Below are positions 17,930 through 27,431 of a stretch of DNA of 64,000 nt, piece after piece (the stretch's first letter is position 1; every line of letters begins with the position of its first letter). The stretch is from Actinoplanes sandaracinus (GTDB lineage: Bacteria > Actinomycetota > Actinomycetes > Mycobacteriales > Micromonosporaceae), in NCBI RefSeq assembly GCF_030009775.1, contig NZ_JASCTH010000001.1:124001-188000 (forward strand), written 5' to 3'. Both the position numbers and the translations under genes were made by a program. The notes beneath the pieces were generated by a model that was not told where the DNA came from, searched no databases, and worked only from the letters and a program-made list of their open reading frames with translations.

Positions 17930-18161
17930 GACATTCAGCGGGACACCATCGCCGGCCGGGCGAGTCTCTGCCGGAGGCAGCCGATCTTCGCTGAGGGAGC
18001 CGAGCATCGGTGGTCGCCCTCCATGGGAAACACACCCGAGAAGCAAGAACTCACTCACGAAGCAGAAGCTCGCCGAGCTGGGCGGGTCCACGGGGGCCCT
18101 CCTGCCGTCCGATACGCCACCGGACGGCGTGGCCCCGCGGGAGGACCCGGTCTCGCAGCCC

Positions 18162-18275
18162 GTCGATGCGGTCGGTCCCCGTCGATCCGGTCGGTCCCCG
18201 TCGATCCGGTCGGTCCCCGTCGATCCGGTCGATCCCCGTCGATCCGGTCGGTCCCCGTCGATGCGGTCGGTCATC
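18162..18275. repeat. 19-bp tandem repeat, six copies, reaching the ABC gene stop codon
   Basis: GTCGATCCGGTCGGTCCCC recurs with start points 18162, 18181, 18200, 18219, 18238 and 18257. The stop codon of the exporter gene (18271-18273) lies in the last, diverged copy. Confidence 0.9.
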
Positions 18276-20001
18276 GGCGCACCCCGACGCTGTCGCCGCC
18301 GTGCCAGGAGTTCCACAGGGCCGCGTAGGGGCCGCCGGCCGCGACCAGCTCGTCGTGGGTGCCGAGTTCGATGATGCGGCCGTCGTCCATCACGGCGACC
18401 CGGTCGGCGTCGTGGGCGGTCTGCAGACGGTGGGCGATCGCGATGACGGTGCGGGAGTGCAGCACCGCCGCGAGCGCCCGCTCCGCCGTCCGCGCCGCCG
18501 TCGGGTCGAGCAGCGCCGTCGCCTCGTCGAGGATGACCGTGTGCGGGTCGGCGAGGACCACCCGGGCCAGCGCCAGCTGCTGCGCCTGCGCTCCGTCGAG
18601 CGGGTTCTCGCCGAGGTCACGGTCGAGGTCGTCGGCCCAGTCGGCGCCGACCGTGCGTAGCGCCTCCCGCAACTCGCCGTCGGGCGCCGCGACCATCAGA
18701 TTGCCGCGCAGCGTCTCCCGGAAGACGTGGTGTTCCTGGGTGACCAGGACGACGTGGCGGCGCAGCTCGTCCGGCGGCAGGTCGGCGATCGGCACGCCGC
18801 CGACGGTGACGCTGCCCGCGGTGGGCCGGTCGACGCCGGCGATCAGGCGGCCCAGGGTGGACTTGCCGGCGCCGGACAGGCCGACCACGGCGAGCCGCTC
18901 CCCGGGCCGGACGGTCAGTTCGACGTCGTGCAGCACGTCACGGCCCTGGTCGTAGGCGTAACGGACGCCACGCACCTCGATCCGCTCGTCAGCCGGCCGG
19001 CGGGTCTCGGTGGTCGGCGCGGCTCCCACCGCGCTGATGCCCTCGACCCGGGCGAAGGAGGCGTTGCCGGCCTGCAGCTGCTCGATGAAGATCAGGATGC
19101 TGTCCAGGGGGCCGACGAGCTGCCGCAGGTAGAGCACAGCCGCGGCGACCGTGCCGACGCTGACCCGGCCGTCGATGTGCAGCAGCCCGCCGAGCACCAG
19201 GACGAGGACGGCGGGCACCGCGTACGACGTCTCGGCGAGTGGGAAGAAGACGCTACGCAGCGCGAGCGTGGCGAGCCGGGTGCGCCGGGTCTCGGCGAGC
19301 GCGGCGTGCCCGGCGGCGAACCGGCGCTCGTGCAGGCCGAACGCCTCGATGGTGCGGGCTCCCTCGGTGGTGGCGGCGAGTTCGTCGGCGAGCCGGGAGG
19401 TGGCCTCACCCTCCAGCAGATAGGCGTCCCGGGCGCGGCGCAGGTACCACCGGGTGACGAACCAGATGCCGGAGAAACCGATCACCCCGAGGATCCCGAG
19501 CAGCGGATCGAGGAGGACGACCGCGGCGATCAGGAACAGCATCTGCATGACGCCGACGAAGATCGGCGGCATCAGCTCGCGCAGGGCGTTGGCGATGGTG
19601 TCGACGTCGGTGCTGCCGCGGGCCGCGAGGTCGCCGGCGGGGACCCGCTCGACCACGGCGGCGGGCAGGTCGAGGATCCGGCGCAGGAACGTCTCCCGGA
19701 TGCGGGCCGCGGTCCGTTCGCCGAACCGGTAGGCGGCGGCCAGCGCGTACCGCGACAGCCATGTCTGCGCGACCGCGCAGAGCAGCACGGCCAGGGCGAG
19801 CCGGTCGACGTCGGCGACGCCGCCGCCCGCGGCGACGGTGTCGATGACCCGGCCGAGCAGCCAGGGGCCGCCGAGGCCGGCGAGAGCGGCCAGCGAGGTG
19901 ACGGCGAGCATGCCGATGACGGGACGGCGGTCGGCCGCGATCAGCCGGCGGGCGGCCCGCGCGACCTCGCGCCGGCCGGCGATGGGAAGGAGTGTGCTCA
20001 T
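18271..20001 (-). CDS. ABC exporter half-transporter B (catalytic Walker site, degenerate signature)
   Basis: Type IV exporter half, 576 residues: a six-helix membrane domain (about 1-320) fused to a nucleotide-binding domain. Walker A GLSGAGKST (K380), Q-loop VTQEHH, Walker B VILDEATALLD (D492, E493) and the switch His (AIAHRLQ, H524) are intact. The signature is degenerate: LSGGQ reads LDGAQ (468-472). The partner gene shows the opposite pattern, so together they would build one working ATP site. ATG start overlaps the partner's stop (ATGA). Six 19-bp repeats abut the stop codon. The substrate is unknown; drugs, lipids or peptides are all possible. Confidence 0.93.
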   Translation of the reverse strand: MSTLLPIAGRREVARAARRLIAADRRPVIGMLAVTSLAALAGLGGPWLLGRVIDTVAAGGGVADVDRLALAVLLCAVAQTWLSRYALAAAYRFGERTAARIRETFLRRILDLPAAVVERVPAGDLAARGSTDVDTIANALRELMPPIFVGVMQMLFLIAAVVLLDPLLGILGVIGFSGIWFVTRWYLRRARDAYLLEGEATSRLADELAATTEGARTIEAFGLHERRFAAGHAALAETRRTRLATLALRSVFFPLAETSYAVPAVLVLVLGGLLHIDGRVSVGTVAAAVLYLRQLVGPLDSILIFIEQLQAGNASFARVEGISAVGAAPTTETRRPADERIEVRGVRYAYDQGRDVLHDVELTVRPGERLAVVGLSGAGKSTLGRLIAGVDRPTAGSVTVGGVPIADLPPDELRRHVVLVTQEHHVFRETLRGNLMVAAPDGELREALRTVGADWADDLDRDLGENPLDGAQAQQLALARVVLADPHTVILDEATALLDPTAARTAERALAAVLHSRTVIAIAHRLQTAHDADRVAVMDDGRIIELGTHDELVAAGGPYAALWNSWHGGDSVGVRR

Positions 20002-21677
20002 GCGTCGTCCTCTTCGGTGCCGAAGGCGCGGGCGACCAGTGCCCGGTAGCCGGGTTCGGCGACGAGCAGCTCGCGGTGGGTGCCGGTGGCCGTGACCCGG
20101 CCGCCGACCAGGTAGTGGACGGTGTCGGCGCGGTCCAGGAGCACCGGTGAGGTGGTGGCGAGGACGGTGCCGCGGCCGGCGCGGGCGTGGCTGAGCCGGT
20201 CGGCGATGGCGGCCTCGGTGTGCGCGTCGACGGCCGACGTGGGCTCGGCGGCGAGCAGCATCTCCGGGTCGGCGTAGACCGCGCGGGCCAGACGGACCCG
20301 CTGCCGCTGGCCGCCGGACAGATTGCGCCCGCCCCACGCGACGGTCCGGTCCAGGTCGGCGCCGACGTCGTGGGCGACGGCCGTGTCCAGAGCCAGGCGG
20401 ACCCGGTCGTCGTCGGGGTCCTCCCGCCCGGCGACGACCTCGCGCAGCGGCCCGGCGAACAGGTCCGCGTCGTGGTCGGCGACCAGGATGCGGGACCGGA
20501 TCTCGGGCTGGGCGATCCCGGCGAGCGGGCGGCCACCCCAGGTGGCGTCGCTCGGCAGATAGCGGCCGAGGCGGTCGAGAACCCGGGCCGTGTCGGCGGG
20601 CCGGTCGCCGGCGAGCGCGGTCAGCCGGCCGGGTTCGGCGCGCACCCCGGACTCGGGGTCGTGCAGAACGGACGGCCCGTCGGGCGCCGGGCCGCCGCCG
20701 GGGTCGTCCTCGGGCAGCCGCAGGAAGTCGGTGATCCGGCGGGCGGCGACCACCCCCCGGGTGACGTCGAACCCCACGAAGATCATCACGTTCACCGGGA
20801 TGACCAGCATGGCGGTGTAGCCGTACACCGCGACCAGTTGCCCGGCGGTCAGGCCGCCGGTCACCGCGAGGCGCGCCGCCAGCCAGATCACCACGGCCAG
20901 GAAGACCACCGGCAGGCCGTCGCCGAGCGCGCCGATCCAACTGGACGGGCCGCCCACCCGGTAACCCTGGTCGCGCAGGCGGGCGGACTCCTTCTCGTAC
21001 CGTGCGAGGTGGGTCTGTTTGCCGCCGAGGCCGTTGAGCACCCGCAGGCCGCCGACGACGTCGACGAGCCGGGCGTTCAGCACGCCCTGGTGCTCGCGGT
21101 ACCGCGCGCCGGCCCGCTGGGTGCGGCGCAGCAGCGGCGCGATGATCAGTGCCAGCACCGGCACCCCGGTCAGGACCACCGCGGCGAGCATGCCGGAGAT
21201 CTGGTGGAGCAGGACCGCGATCACTCCGAACGCGACCACCGATGCCGTTCCGACGCCGCCGACGTTCATCGCCCGGCCGACGGTCCACACGTCGGAGATG
21301 CCGATGGTGACCACCTCACCGGCGGTGACCCGGCGGGGCAGGGCCGCCCCCAGCCGGGTGGCGTGGGTCATCACCACGTCGGCGGTGCGCAGCGCGGCGG
21401 CCAGCCGCAGGCGGGTCATGTTGCGGTGCCGCATGATGCCGAGCCAGGCGCTGGCCACGCCGACGATCAGGATCACCCCGGCCCAGGTGAGCAGCACGTC
21501 GGTGCGGCGAGGCGTGAGACCGCGGTCGATGGCCTGCGAGATGAGCCACGGTGTGGCGGCCATGCTGGCGAACCACAGTGACCCGAAGACCGCGCCGAGC
21601 GCCACATGACCTTTCAGTTGCCGTAACAGCCACCACAGGAATCGGACCGGTCCGCGCGCATCCACCACGACGGCCAT
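19998..21677 (-). CDS. ABC exporter half-transporter A (degenerate Walker A/B, intact signature)
   Basis: Partner half of the heterodimeric exporter, 559 residues. A membrane domain of about 310 residues precedes a nucleotide-binding domain that has lost Walker A (ALAGDRPADTARV, no Lys), the Q-loop Gln (VADHDAD), the Walker B Asp (LLAAEPTSAVD) and the switch His (ATTSPVLL). The signature LSGGQRQRVRLARAV is intact. In a heterodimer its signature would complete the working site formed by the partner's Walker motifs, while the other site would be dead on both faces. I chose the ATG at 21677; a GTG at 21695 would add six residues. Loss of the Walker A Lys goes further than in the commonly studied heterodimers, where mainly the catalytic Glu is changed. 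Confidence 0.92.
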   Translation of the reverse strand: MAVVVDARGPVRFLWWLLRQLKGHVALGAVFGSLWFASMAATPWLISQAIDRGLTPRRTDVLLTWAGVILIVGVASAWLGIMRHRNMTRLRLAAALRTADVVMTHATRLGAALPRRVTAGEVVTIGISDVWTVGRAMNVGGVGTASVVAFGVIAVLLHQISGMLAAVVLTGVPVLALIIAPLLRRTQRAGARYREHQGVLNARLVDVVGGLRVLNGLGGKQTHLARYEKESARLRDQGYRVGGPSSWIGALGDGLPVVFLAVVIWLAARLAVTGGLTAGQLVAVYGYTAMLVIPVNVMIFVGFDVTRGVVAARRITDFLRLPEDDPGGGPAPDGPSVLHDPESGVRAEPGRLTALAGDRPADTARVLDRLGRYLPSDATWGGRPLAGIAQPEIRSRILVADHDADLFAGPLREVVAGREDPDDDRVRLALDTAVAHDVGADLDRTVAWGGRNLSGGQRQRVRLARAVYADPEMLLAAEPTSAVDAHTEAAIADRLSHARAGRGTVLATTSPVLLDRADTVHYLVGGRVTATGTHRELLVAEPGYRALVARAFGTEEDDA

Positions 21678-21702
21678 GCTGCCCCATCGCGGCACCGTGA
21701 TG

Positions 21703-23064
21703 TCACCCGGTTTTCACCGGCCGAGCCGTCCCCTGCCGGGCCGCCACGGCCACGACCACGGCCCCGGCCAGGGCGAACGCGGCGGCCAGCGCGGTCGCGT
21801 CACTCAGCCCATCGGCGTACGCCTTCTGCTCCGGGAAGACTGTGCCGAAGATCGCAACCCCGAACGCGAATCCGAGCTGCCGGAACGTGTTCAGTGCCCC
21901 GCCGGCCATGCCGCTGCGCTCGGGCGGCGCCTCGGCCAGCACCGCCGACGACAGCACCGGCAGCACCACTCCGGCGCCGAGCCCGACCAGGATCAGCCCG
22001 GGGATCAGCACTGCCGCCCCGCTGCCGGAGTCCACCACGGACTGGGCCAGGGCGCCGGCGGCGATCAGCAGCAGCCCGGCGGTGACGGCGGTCCGCGGCG
22101 GGGCCTTCTGCAGCGCGTGCCCGGCGAACGCGCCGACCAGCAGGGCGGCCCCGCTCAGCGGCAGCGCGCCGAGCAGCCCGGCGTCGACCGGCCCGTGCCC
22201 GAGGACCCGTTGCAGCCAGATGGTCGTGTAGGGCAGGTAGGCGAACGCGGCGGCGTGGCACAGGAACGCGGCGATGATCATGGAGGTGAACGGCGCCCGC
22301 CGGAACAGCGTGAGGTCCAGCATCGGCTCCGTGGACCGGAGCTCCACCAGCACGAACAGCGCGATCCCGGCGAGTCCGGCGGCGAGCGGGCCGAGCACCG
22401 TCGCCGCGGTCCAGCCGTCGTCGGCGGCCCGGATCAGACCGTAGGTGATCGCCGTCGCGGCCAGGGTGAACGTGATCGTGCCGGAAACGTCGAACCGGCC
22501 CGCGCGCGGAGTCCGGGACTCGGCGACGGCACGCAGCGTGAACCACACGGCGGCCACGCAGACCGGCAGGTTGACCAGGAAGATCCAGCGCCAGCCGAAG
22601 TGTTCGGTGAGCAGGCCTCCGGCGAGTGGGCCGGCGGCGGTGGCGGCGCCGCTGACGGCGCCCCACACTCCGAACGCGACGCCACGGTCGCGGCCACGAT
22701 AGGTGACGTTGAGGATGGCCACGGTGGTGGCGAACATCGCGGCGCCGCCGATGCCCTGCAGCACGCGGGCGGCGATCAGTGCGGGCATGCTCGGGGCCAC
22801 CGCGCAGAGCAGCGACGACACGGCGAAGATCAGCAGACCGATGAGGTACGTGACACGGCGCCCGTACCGGTCGGCGAGCGCTCCGGCGCCGAGCACCAGG
22901 GCCGCGAGCGCCAGGGCGTAGCCGTCGAGGATCCAGGCCAGGTCGTGCGGGCCGGCGTTCAGGTGGCCGGCGATGCTGGGCAGCGCGACCACCACGATGG
23001 TGACATCGACGAGCAGCAGGAAGGTGCCGAGCAGGACGGCGACCAGCGGTATCCATTTTCGCAT
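21703..23064 (-). CDS. MFS transporter, DHA2-like drug exporter
   Basis: Proton-coupled exporter in the membrane, 453 residues, with hydrophobic segments throughout. It starts MRKWIPLVAVLLGTFLLLVD, and shows the DHA2-type motif C in helix 5 (WGAVSGAATAAGPLAGGLL) and the loop motif ADRYGRRVTYLIG after helix 2. Length and motifs resemble the EmrB/QacA-type family; the helix count (12 or 14) is not certain by eye. ATG at 23064 with the next gene divergent, 86 bp away. The divergent Lrp-type regulator is a good candidate for its control. Confidence 0.9.
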   Translation of the reverse strand: MRKWIPLVAVLLGTFLLLVDVTIVVVALPSIAGHLNAGPHDLAWILDGYALALAALVLGAGALADRYGRRVTYLIGLLIFAVSSLLCAVAPSMPALIAARVLQGIGGAAMFATTVAILNVTYRGRDRGVAFGVWGAVSGAATAAGPLAGGLLTEHFGWRWIFLVNLPVCVAAVWFTLRAVAESRTPRAGRFDVSGTITFTLAATAITYGLIRAADDGWTAATVLGPLAAGLAGIALFVLVELRSTEPMLDLTLFRRAPFTSMIIAAFLCHAAAFAYLPYTTIWLQRVLGHGPVDAGLLGALPLSGAALLVGAFAGHALQKAPPRTAVTAGLLLIAAGALAQSVVDSGSGAAVLIPGLILVGLGAGVVLPVLSSAVLAEAPPERSGMAGGALNTFRQLGFAFGVAIFGTVFPEQKAYADGLSDATALAAAFALAGAVVVAVAARQGTARPVKTG

Positions 23065-23150
23065 GCGACGCACGTTGCTGCCGGCGATACCGAGGAGGCT
23101 ACGATATCGGCGGCATATGGCGGATCTCGACGTCACGATAGGCTTCGTTG

Positions 23151-24125
23151 GTGGAAATCGACGGCCTGGACCGGCAGATCGTGCACGCGTTGCGGATCGA
23201 CGGCCGGGCCGGCTACCGCGAGATCGGCGCGCTGCTCGGCGTCTCCGACCAGACCGTGGCCCGCCGCTACCGGCGGTTGCGCGAGGGTGCCGGGGTCCGC
23301 GTCGTCGGTCTGCCCAATCCGATCCGGCTCGGCTACGAGTCGTGGATGCTGCGCCTGCACTCCCGGCCGGACATGGCCGCCACCCTGGCCGAGGCCCTGG
23401 CCCGCCGTGGCGACACCGGCTGGGTGAGCCTGTTCTCCGGCGGCACCGAGATCTCCTGCCTGGTCCAGGTGCCCGCGCACGCCGACCGGGAGACCCTGCT
23501 GCTGCAGAAGCTGCCGCGCACACCGGGGCTGATCTCGGTGAGCGCGCACTGCCTGATCCACCACTACGTGGGCGGCGCGGTCGGTCCCGACCGCCGGGAC
23601 GACTACCTGACGCCCGAGCAGACGGCCGCCCTCAGCGCCGACGTCCCGGCGCCGGGGTCCCCGGCGCCGCCGGAGAGGCTGGCCGACGGTGACGCCGCGC
23701 TGATGGAGGCGCTGGCCCGCGACGGCCGGGCCGGGTTCGCCGAGCTGGCCGCCGCGACCGGCTGGCCGGAGTCGACGGTCCGTCGCCGCATGCGCGACCT
23801 GCGCCGCTCCGGCATCCTCTACTACGACGTCGAGGTGCGGCCGCAGACCTTCGGTTTCCGGGCCCCGGTGCTGCTGTGGGTGACCGTCGCCCCGGCCCGG
23901 CTGGCGACTGTCGGCGCCGCCCTGGCCGGGCACGACGAGGTGGTGTTCGCGGCCGCCACCACCGGGGCGACCAACCTGGTGGCGACCGTCGTCTGCCGCG
24001 ACATGGCCGCGTTCTACCGCTACCTGACGGAGCGGATCAGCGGCCTGGACGGCGTCGACCGCGTCGAGTCCGCGCCGCTGTTGCGGCACGTCAAGCAACT
24101 CGGCGCGGTCGCCACCCAGAGGTGA
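23151..24125 (+). CDS. Lrp/AsnC-family regulator with two HTH-RAM modules
   Basis: Transcription factor of 324 residues, twice the usual Lrp length. Each half has an AsnC-type helix-turn-helix (DGLDRQIVHALRIDGRAGYR, and LMEALARDGRAGFAELAAAT) followed by a RAM-like ligand and oligomerisation domain (about 65-145 and 235-315). A fused dimer of this kind is seen in several actinobacterial regulators. GTG start; a TTG one codon earlier is also possible. It is divergent from the MFS gene, so local control of that exporter is likely. No ligand can be inferred. Confidence 0.88.
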   Translation: MEIDGLDRQIVHALRIDGRAGYREIGALLGVSDQTVARRYRRLREGAGVRVVGLPNPIRLGYESWMLRLHSRPDMAATLAEALARRGDTGWVSLFSGGTEISCLVQVPAHADRETLLLQKLPRTPGLISVSAHCLIHHYVGGAVGPDRRDDYLTPEQTAALSADVPAPGSPAPPERLADGDAALMEALARDGRAGFAELAAATGWPESTVRRRMRDLRRSGILYYDVEVRPQTFGFRAPVLLWVTVAPARLATVGAALAGHDEVVFAAATTGATNLVATVVCRDMAAFYRYLTERISGLDGVDRVESAPLLRHVKQLGAVATQR

Positions 24126-24133
24126 ACCTCGTG

Positions 24134-24742
24134 TTACGGCCGCTCGGTCCGCGCCGGGTCGCCGCGCACCAGCTCGTCGTGGATCCGCCAGCGGGCGGTC
24201 TCGACGGCCCGGCCCGCCGCCGCGTCGCCGGCTTGCAGGCGTTCCCGCAGCAGCCGCAGCGCGGTGCTCCGGTTCAGGCTGAACTGCCGCTCGGTGTCGA
24301 CCACCACCACGATGCCGGACGGCCGGTGGGTGGCCCGGACCGCGGTGCTGGCCTTGTTGCGGTGCTGCCCGCCGGGCCCACCGGTGCGGGTGGGCACGAT
24401 CTCGACGTCGCCCTCGTCGAAGACGGTCCGCGGCGTCTCCACCTGACAGGGCTGGGCGGTCACATACCAGTTCTTGCGCCCCGGGCCGGTCCGGTAGGGG
24501 CTCGGCGCCTGCCAGCACAGCGTCCCCGACCACGAGCCGGCGAACTGCTCGGCGCCGGCGCCGTCGATCGCCAGCAGCACCGACCGGAACGTGCCGGGCC
24601 GTTCCCCGGGCACCGTCTCCACCCGCCGGGTGGCGACCTTCCGCTTCGCGGCGTCGGCTTCCAGCCGCCGCACCAGCTTCGCCAGGGCCCAGCAGCACTC
24701 TTGCGGCCCACGTCCGGCGGACAACATCAGATGTACGGTCAT
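24134..24742 (-). CDS. prfH: Peptide chain release factor homolog PrfH
   Basis: RF1/RF2-related protein of 202 residues. It keeps the peptidyl-tRNA hydrolysis loop RTGGPGGQHRNKAST (GGQ at 124-126) but lacks the long N-terminal domain and codon-recognition part of normal release factors, as expected for PrfH. The N-terminus MTVHLMLSAGRGPQECCWAL is typical of the family. ATG at 24742 with GGAGG eight bases upstream. The upstream gene on the same strand is an RtcB ligase. Published work on PrfH-RtcB pairs assigns them to rescue and repair of ribosomes with a cleaved decoding centre: PrfH releases the peptide and RtcB reseals 16S rRNA. Confidence 0.92.
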   Translation of the reverse strand: MTVHLMLSAGRGPQECCWALAKLVRRLEADAAKRKVATRRVETVPGERPGTFRSVLLAIDGAGAEQFAGSWSGTLCWQAPSPYRTGPGRKNWYVTAQPCQVETPRTVFDEGDVEIVPTRTGGPGGQHRNKASTAVRATHRPSGIVVVVDTERQFSLNRSTALRLLRERLQAGDAAAGRAVETARWRIHDELVRGDPARTERP

Positions 24743-25051
24743 CACGCCCACCTCCGGAACGGAGCGATCCGGCCCGTCCCCGGCGGACGGGATCCGCCGG
24801 CGCGGTATCCCGTCTCGGCGAAGCCCGCGTCGATGGAGCCGGGCCCGGTCCGGGGCGGCGGCCCGCCGGGTATCGGGCGGCGCCGGCTCCGGGCTGCGGG
24901 CGCCGGAGCGGACGCGCGTTTCCACCATCCGATCACGACTTCTCACCGCCCCGGCGCGACGGACGGGTGGAGGAGACCGGCCGCGGCGGACGGCCGGACA
25001 GCCGTGGTCGCAGCACCGCGACGCAGCCGCTGACCGGGCGGCGACCCGCGC
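24743..25051. other. Gap between rtcB and prfH
   Basis: 309 bp without a credible reading frame in a coding-like context. GC-rich with several short self-complementary stretches such as CCCCGGCGGACGGG. No tRNA, rRNA fragment or promoter was recognised. It separates two genes that are usually adjacent. Confidence 0.4.
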
Positions 25052-26221
25052 TCATCGCCGGCCGCCGCGACGCGGCGCGACATCGGCCGTCTTGTAGGTT
25101 ACTAGCGGCAACGTGCTCACCACCGGGGTGGCGAGCCGGTGCGCGACCAGATCGCCGATCACCTGCTCGATCCGTTTGTAGGCGGTCGGCGCCTCCTCGA
25201 AGAGCAACTGCCGGTCGCCGCAGACGACGAGGGACCCGACGGTCGTACGCCGCAGCTCCTCGACCGTGTGTTTGACCTTGCCGCGCCGCAGCGCGTCGGC
25301 CCGGGACATCTTGCGCCCGGCCCCGTGCGCCACGGAGTGCCCGGCCTCGGCGCCGGCGTGGCCGGCCACCAGGAACGAGTGGGTGCCGCGGGTGCCGGCG
25401 ATGAGCACGTCACGCCCGTCACCCGGCGCCGCGCCCTTGCGGTGCAGGTAGGAGCCGTCGCGCACCCGCACCGAGTTGTGGCACTCGTCGGTGACCGGGT
25501 CGCCGAGTTCGGCGCCGAGCGCGGCGGCGACCCGCTCGGCCATCAGCCGTCGGTTGAGGTGCCCCCAGCGGACCGCGTCGTCGTGCGCGGCCAGATAGGC
25601 GTCCGCGTCGGCGGCCGGCCCGGCGCCGTGCACCTCGGTGTGGGCGCGCAGGATCCGCTCGCCCAGGCCGCGGGAGCCGCTGTGCACGATGAGCACGGTG
25701 TCACCGGCGGCCAGACCGAGCCGGGCGGCGTGGCGATCGTCGAGGACGGCGTCGACCCGCGCGAGTTCGACGAAGTGGTTGCCACGGCCGACGGTGCCGA
25801 GTTGGTCGGTGTAGGCGGCCGGGATCTCCACATCGCCCAGATCGGCGGGGTCCAGGGGCGCGTCCAGGTCGGGGAACCGGGTGGCCAGCCGCTCCGGCAC
25901 GACGCGCTTGAGCCGGAACGGGAACACCGCGATGCCGCAGCCGATGTCGGAGCCGACGAGGAACGGGTAGAGCACGGACGACGTCATGGCGGCGCCGATC
26001 GGGGCGCCCTTGCCGGGGTGCAGGTCGGGCATCCCGGCGACGTGGATCATGCCGTCGAGGGCGGCGACCTGGTGGCACTGGTCGACGGCGCTCGACTCGA
26101 TCCAGCTACCGGGCGAGGCGAAGACCTGGACGGTGGCGGACGTCGTGGAGACAGGGTTCTGCTGAGACAAGAGGTACTTCTTCCCATGGCGAAGGCGTGC
26201 CTCACAGAGGGCACGGCTCAC
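25052..26221 (-). CDS. rtcB: RNA-splicing ligase RtcB, PrfH-associated type
   Basis: GTP- and Mn-dependent RNA ligase that joins a 2',3'-cyclic phosphate (or 3'-phosphate) to a 5'-OH end. Up to 389 residues. Metal and active-site motifs are intact: [21 protein letters not shown] (metal-binding Cys), [18 protein letters not shown], and the guanylylated His in [11 protein letters not shown]. The short core and pairing with prfH place it in the RtcB2 group. The start is uncertain: family members begin about 12 residues before VQVFAS, which would fit a TTG near 26170, whereas the GTG at 26221 adds 17 residues. Role inferred with PrfH: repair of ribosomes cut by ribotoxins. Confidence 0.93.
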   Translation of the reverse strand: MSRALCEARLRHGKKYLLSQQNPVSTTSATVQVFASPGSWIESSAVDQCHQVAALDGMIHVAGMPDLHPGKGAPIGAAMTSSVLYPFLVGSDIGCGIAVFPFRLKRVVPERLATRFPDLDAPLDPADLGDVEIPAAYTDQLGTVGRGNHFVELARVDAVLDDRHAARLGLAAGDTVLIVHSGSRGLGERILRAHTEVHGAGPAADADAYLAAHDDAVRWGHLNRRLMAERVAAALGAELGDPVTDECHNSVRVRDGSYLHRKGAAPGDGRDVLIAGTRGTHSFLVAGHAGAEAGHSVAHGAGRKMSRADALRRGKVKHTVEELRRTTVGSLVVCGDRQLLFEEAPTAYKRIEQVIGDLVAHRLATPVVSTLPLVTYKTADVAPRRGGRR

Positions 26222-26445
26222 TGATCGTTTGCGCTTGGGGAGTTCCTCAGTACGTCATGCGGACCACCCTGGCGGACCGCCGTCGCGGCCGCAATCGAAT
26301 TTCCGCCGCAGAGTGTCCGCTGTCCGCTCGGCCGCATTTGACATACCACGGAAACAGGTACGGGCTGGGATTACCAAAATGTTACTGGCCAGTTAAGTTA
26401 TCCACATCCATCTATATCTGGAGCCCCACGTCCCAGGGAGTTCCC

Positions 26446-27318
26446 ATGCCCGTTCCCGCCCGCCGGAAGGCATCCCTCCTGACCGTCGTCTGCGCGGCGG
26501 CCGCCGCCTTCCTCGCAGCGCCCGTCGCCCCGGCCATCGCGGCCAACCCGTACGAGCGCGGCCCCGCCCCCACGAACGCCAGCATCGAGGCCAGCCGTGG
26601 CACCTTCGCGACCGCACAGGTCACGGTGTCGCGCACCAGCGGCTTCGGCGGCGGCACCATCTACTACCCGACCGACACCAGCGCCGGGACGTTCGGAGCG
26701 GTCGCCATCGCGCCCGGCTTCACGTCCACGCAGTCGAGCGTCGCCTGGCTCGGCCCGCGGCTCGCCTCGCAGGGCTTCGTGGTGTTCACCATCAACACCC
26801 TGAGCACCCTCGACCAGCCGGACAGCCGCGGCACCCAACTGCTGGCCGCGCTCGACTACCTGACCCGGACCAGCACGGTGCGCACCCGCATCGACGCGAA
26901 CCGCCTCGGCGTGATGGGTCACTCGATGGGCGGCGGCGGCAGCCTGGCCGCGGCCCGCACCCGCCCCGCACTCCAGGCAGCGATCCCGATGACCCCGTGG
27001 CACGGCACGAAGGGCTGGTCCACGGTCCGCGTCCCCACCATGATCATCGGCGCGGAGAACGACACCGTGGCCCCGGTCTCCTCACACGCGGAGCCGTTCT
27101 ACACGAGCATGACCACGGCCCCGGAGAAGGCTTACCTGGAAGTGAACAACGCCAGCCACTCCGCGCCCACCTCCGGCGGCAACGTCACCGTCGCCAAGTA
27201 CAGCCTGTCCTGGCTCAAGCGGTTCATCGACGACGACACCCGTTACGACCAGTTCCTCTGCCCGCCCCCGTCCGGATCCACCATCCAGGAGTACCGCGCC
27301 ACCTGCCCGCACTCCTGA
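26446..27318 (+). CDS. Secreted cutinase / polyester hydrolase (PET-hydrolase-like)
   Basis: Exported alpha/beta hydrolase, 290 residues, closely resembling actinobacterial cutinases such as LCC and Thermobifida enzymes. Signal peptide at about 1-33 with cleavage near [11 protein letters not shown]. Visible landmarks: FGGGTIYYP, oxyanion segment [10 protein letters not shown] (F92 where a Tyr is common), nucleophile GHSMGGGG (S160), MTPWHG (W185), Asp in [10 protein letters not shown] (D206) and His in NNASHSAP (H238). C272 and C287 match the conserved C-terminal disulfide. Residue 239 is Ser, as in the Ideonella PETase, while the residue before S160 is His as in cutinases. ATG with GGGAG five bases upstream. 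It should cleave cutin or synthetic polyesters outside the cell; activity on PET is an inference. Confidence 0.93.
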   Translation: MPVPARRKASLLTVVCAAAAAFLAAPVAPAIAANPYERGPAPTNASIEASRGTFATAQVTVSRTSGFGGGTIYYPTDTSAGTFGAVAIAPGFTSTQSSVAWLGPRLASQGFVVFTINTLSTLDQPDSRGTQLLAALDYLTRTSTVRTRIDANRLGVMGHSMGGGGSLAAARTRPALQAAIPMTPWHGTKGWSTVRVPTMIIGAENDTVAPVSSHAEPFYTSMTTAPEKAYLEVNNASHSAPTSGGNVTVAKYSLSWLKRFIDDDTRYDQFLCPPPSGSTIQEYRATCPHS

Positions 27319-27341
27319 CCGCTCCCGGCGACCGACCTGTA

Positions 27342-27382
27342 CCGGCAACCGGGATCCGGCTCGACCGGGTCCCGGTTGCCGG
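27342..27382. terminator. Hairpin terminator after the cutinase gene
   Basis: Arms CCGGCAACCGGGA (27342-27354) and TCCCGGTTGCCGG (27370-27382) pair perfectly over 13 bp with a 15-base loop. It sits between the convergent cutinase gene and the gene ending at 27419. Confidence 0.7.
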
Positions 27383-27393
27383 CCGCTCACCGG

Positions 27394-27431
27394 CAGGTCC
27401 ACTCACACGCAGGTCCACTCACAGCCAGGTC
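27394..27431. repeat. 16-bp tandem repeat across a stop codon
   Basis: CAGGTCCACTCACACG at 27394, a near-copy at 27410 and a partial one at 27426. The stop codon of the minus-strand gene (27419-27421) lies inside the second copy. Confidence 0.75.

Noticed and set aside
24743..25051. tRNA or rRNA decoy between rtcB and prfH
   Set aside because: No cloverleaf, T-loop or 16S-like segment could be found by eye.
26338..26343. TTGACA as a -35 box for the cutinase gene
   Set aside because: No acceptable -10 box at 16-19 bp downstream.
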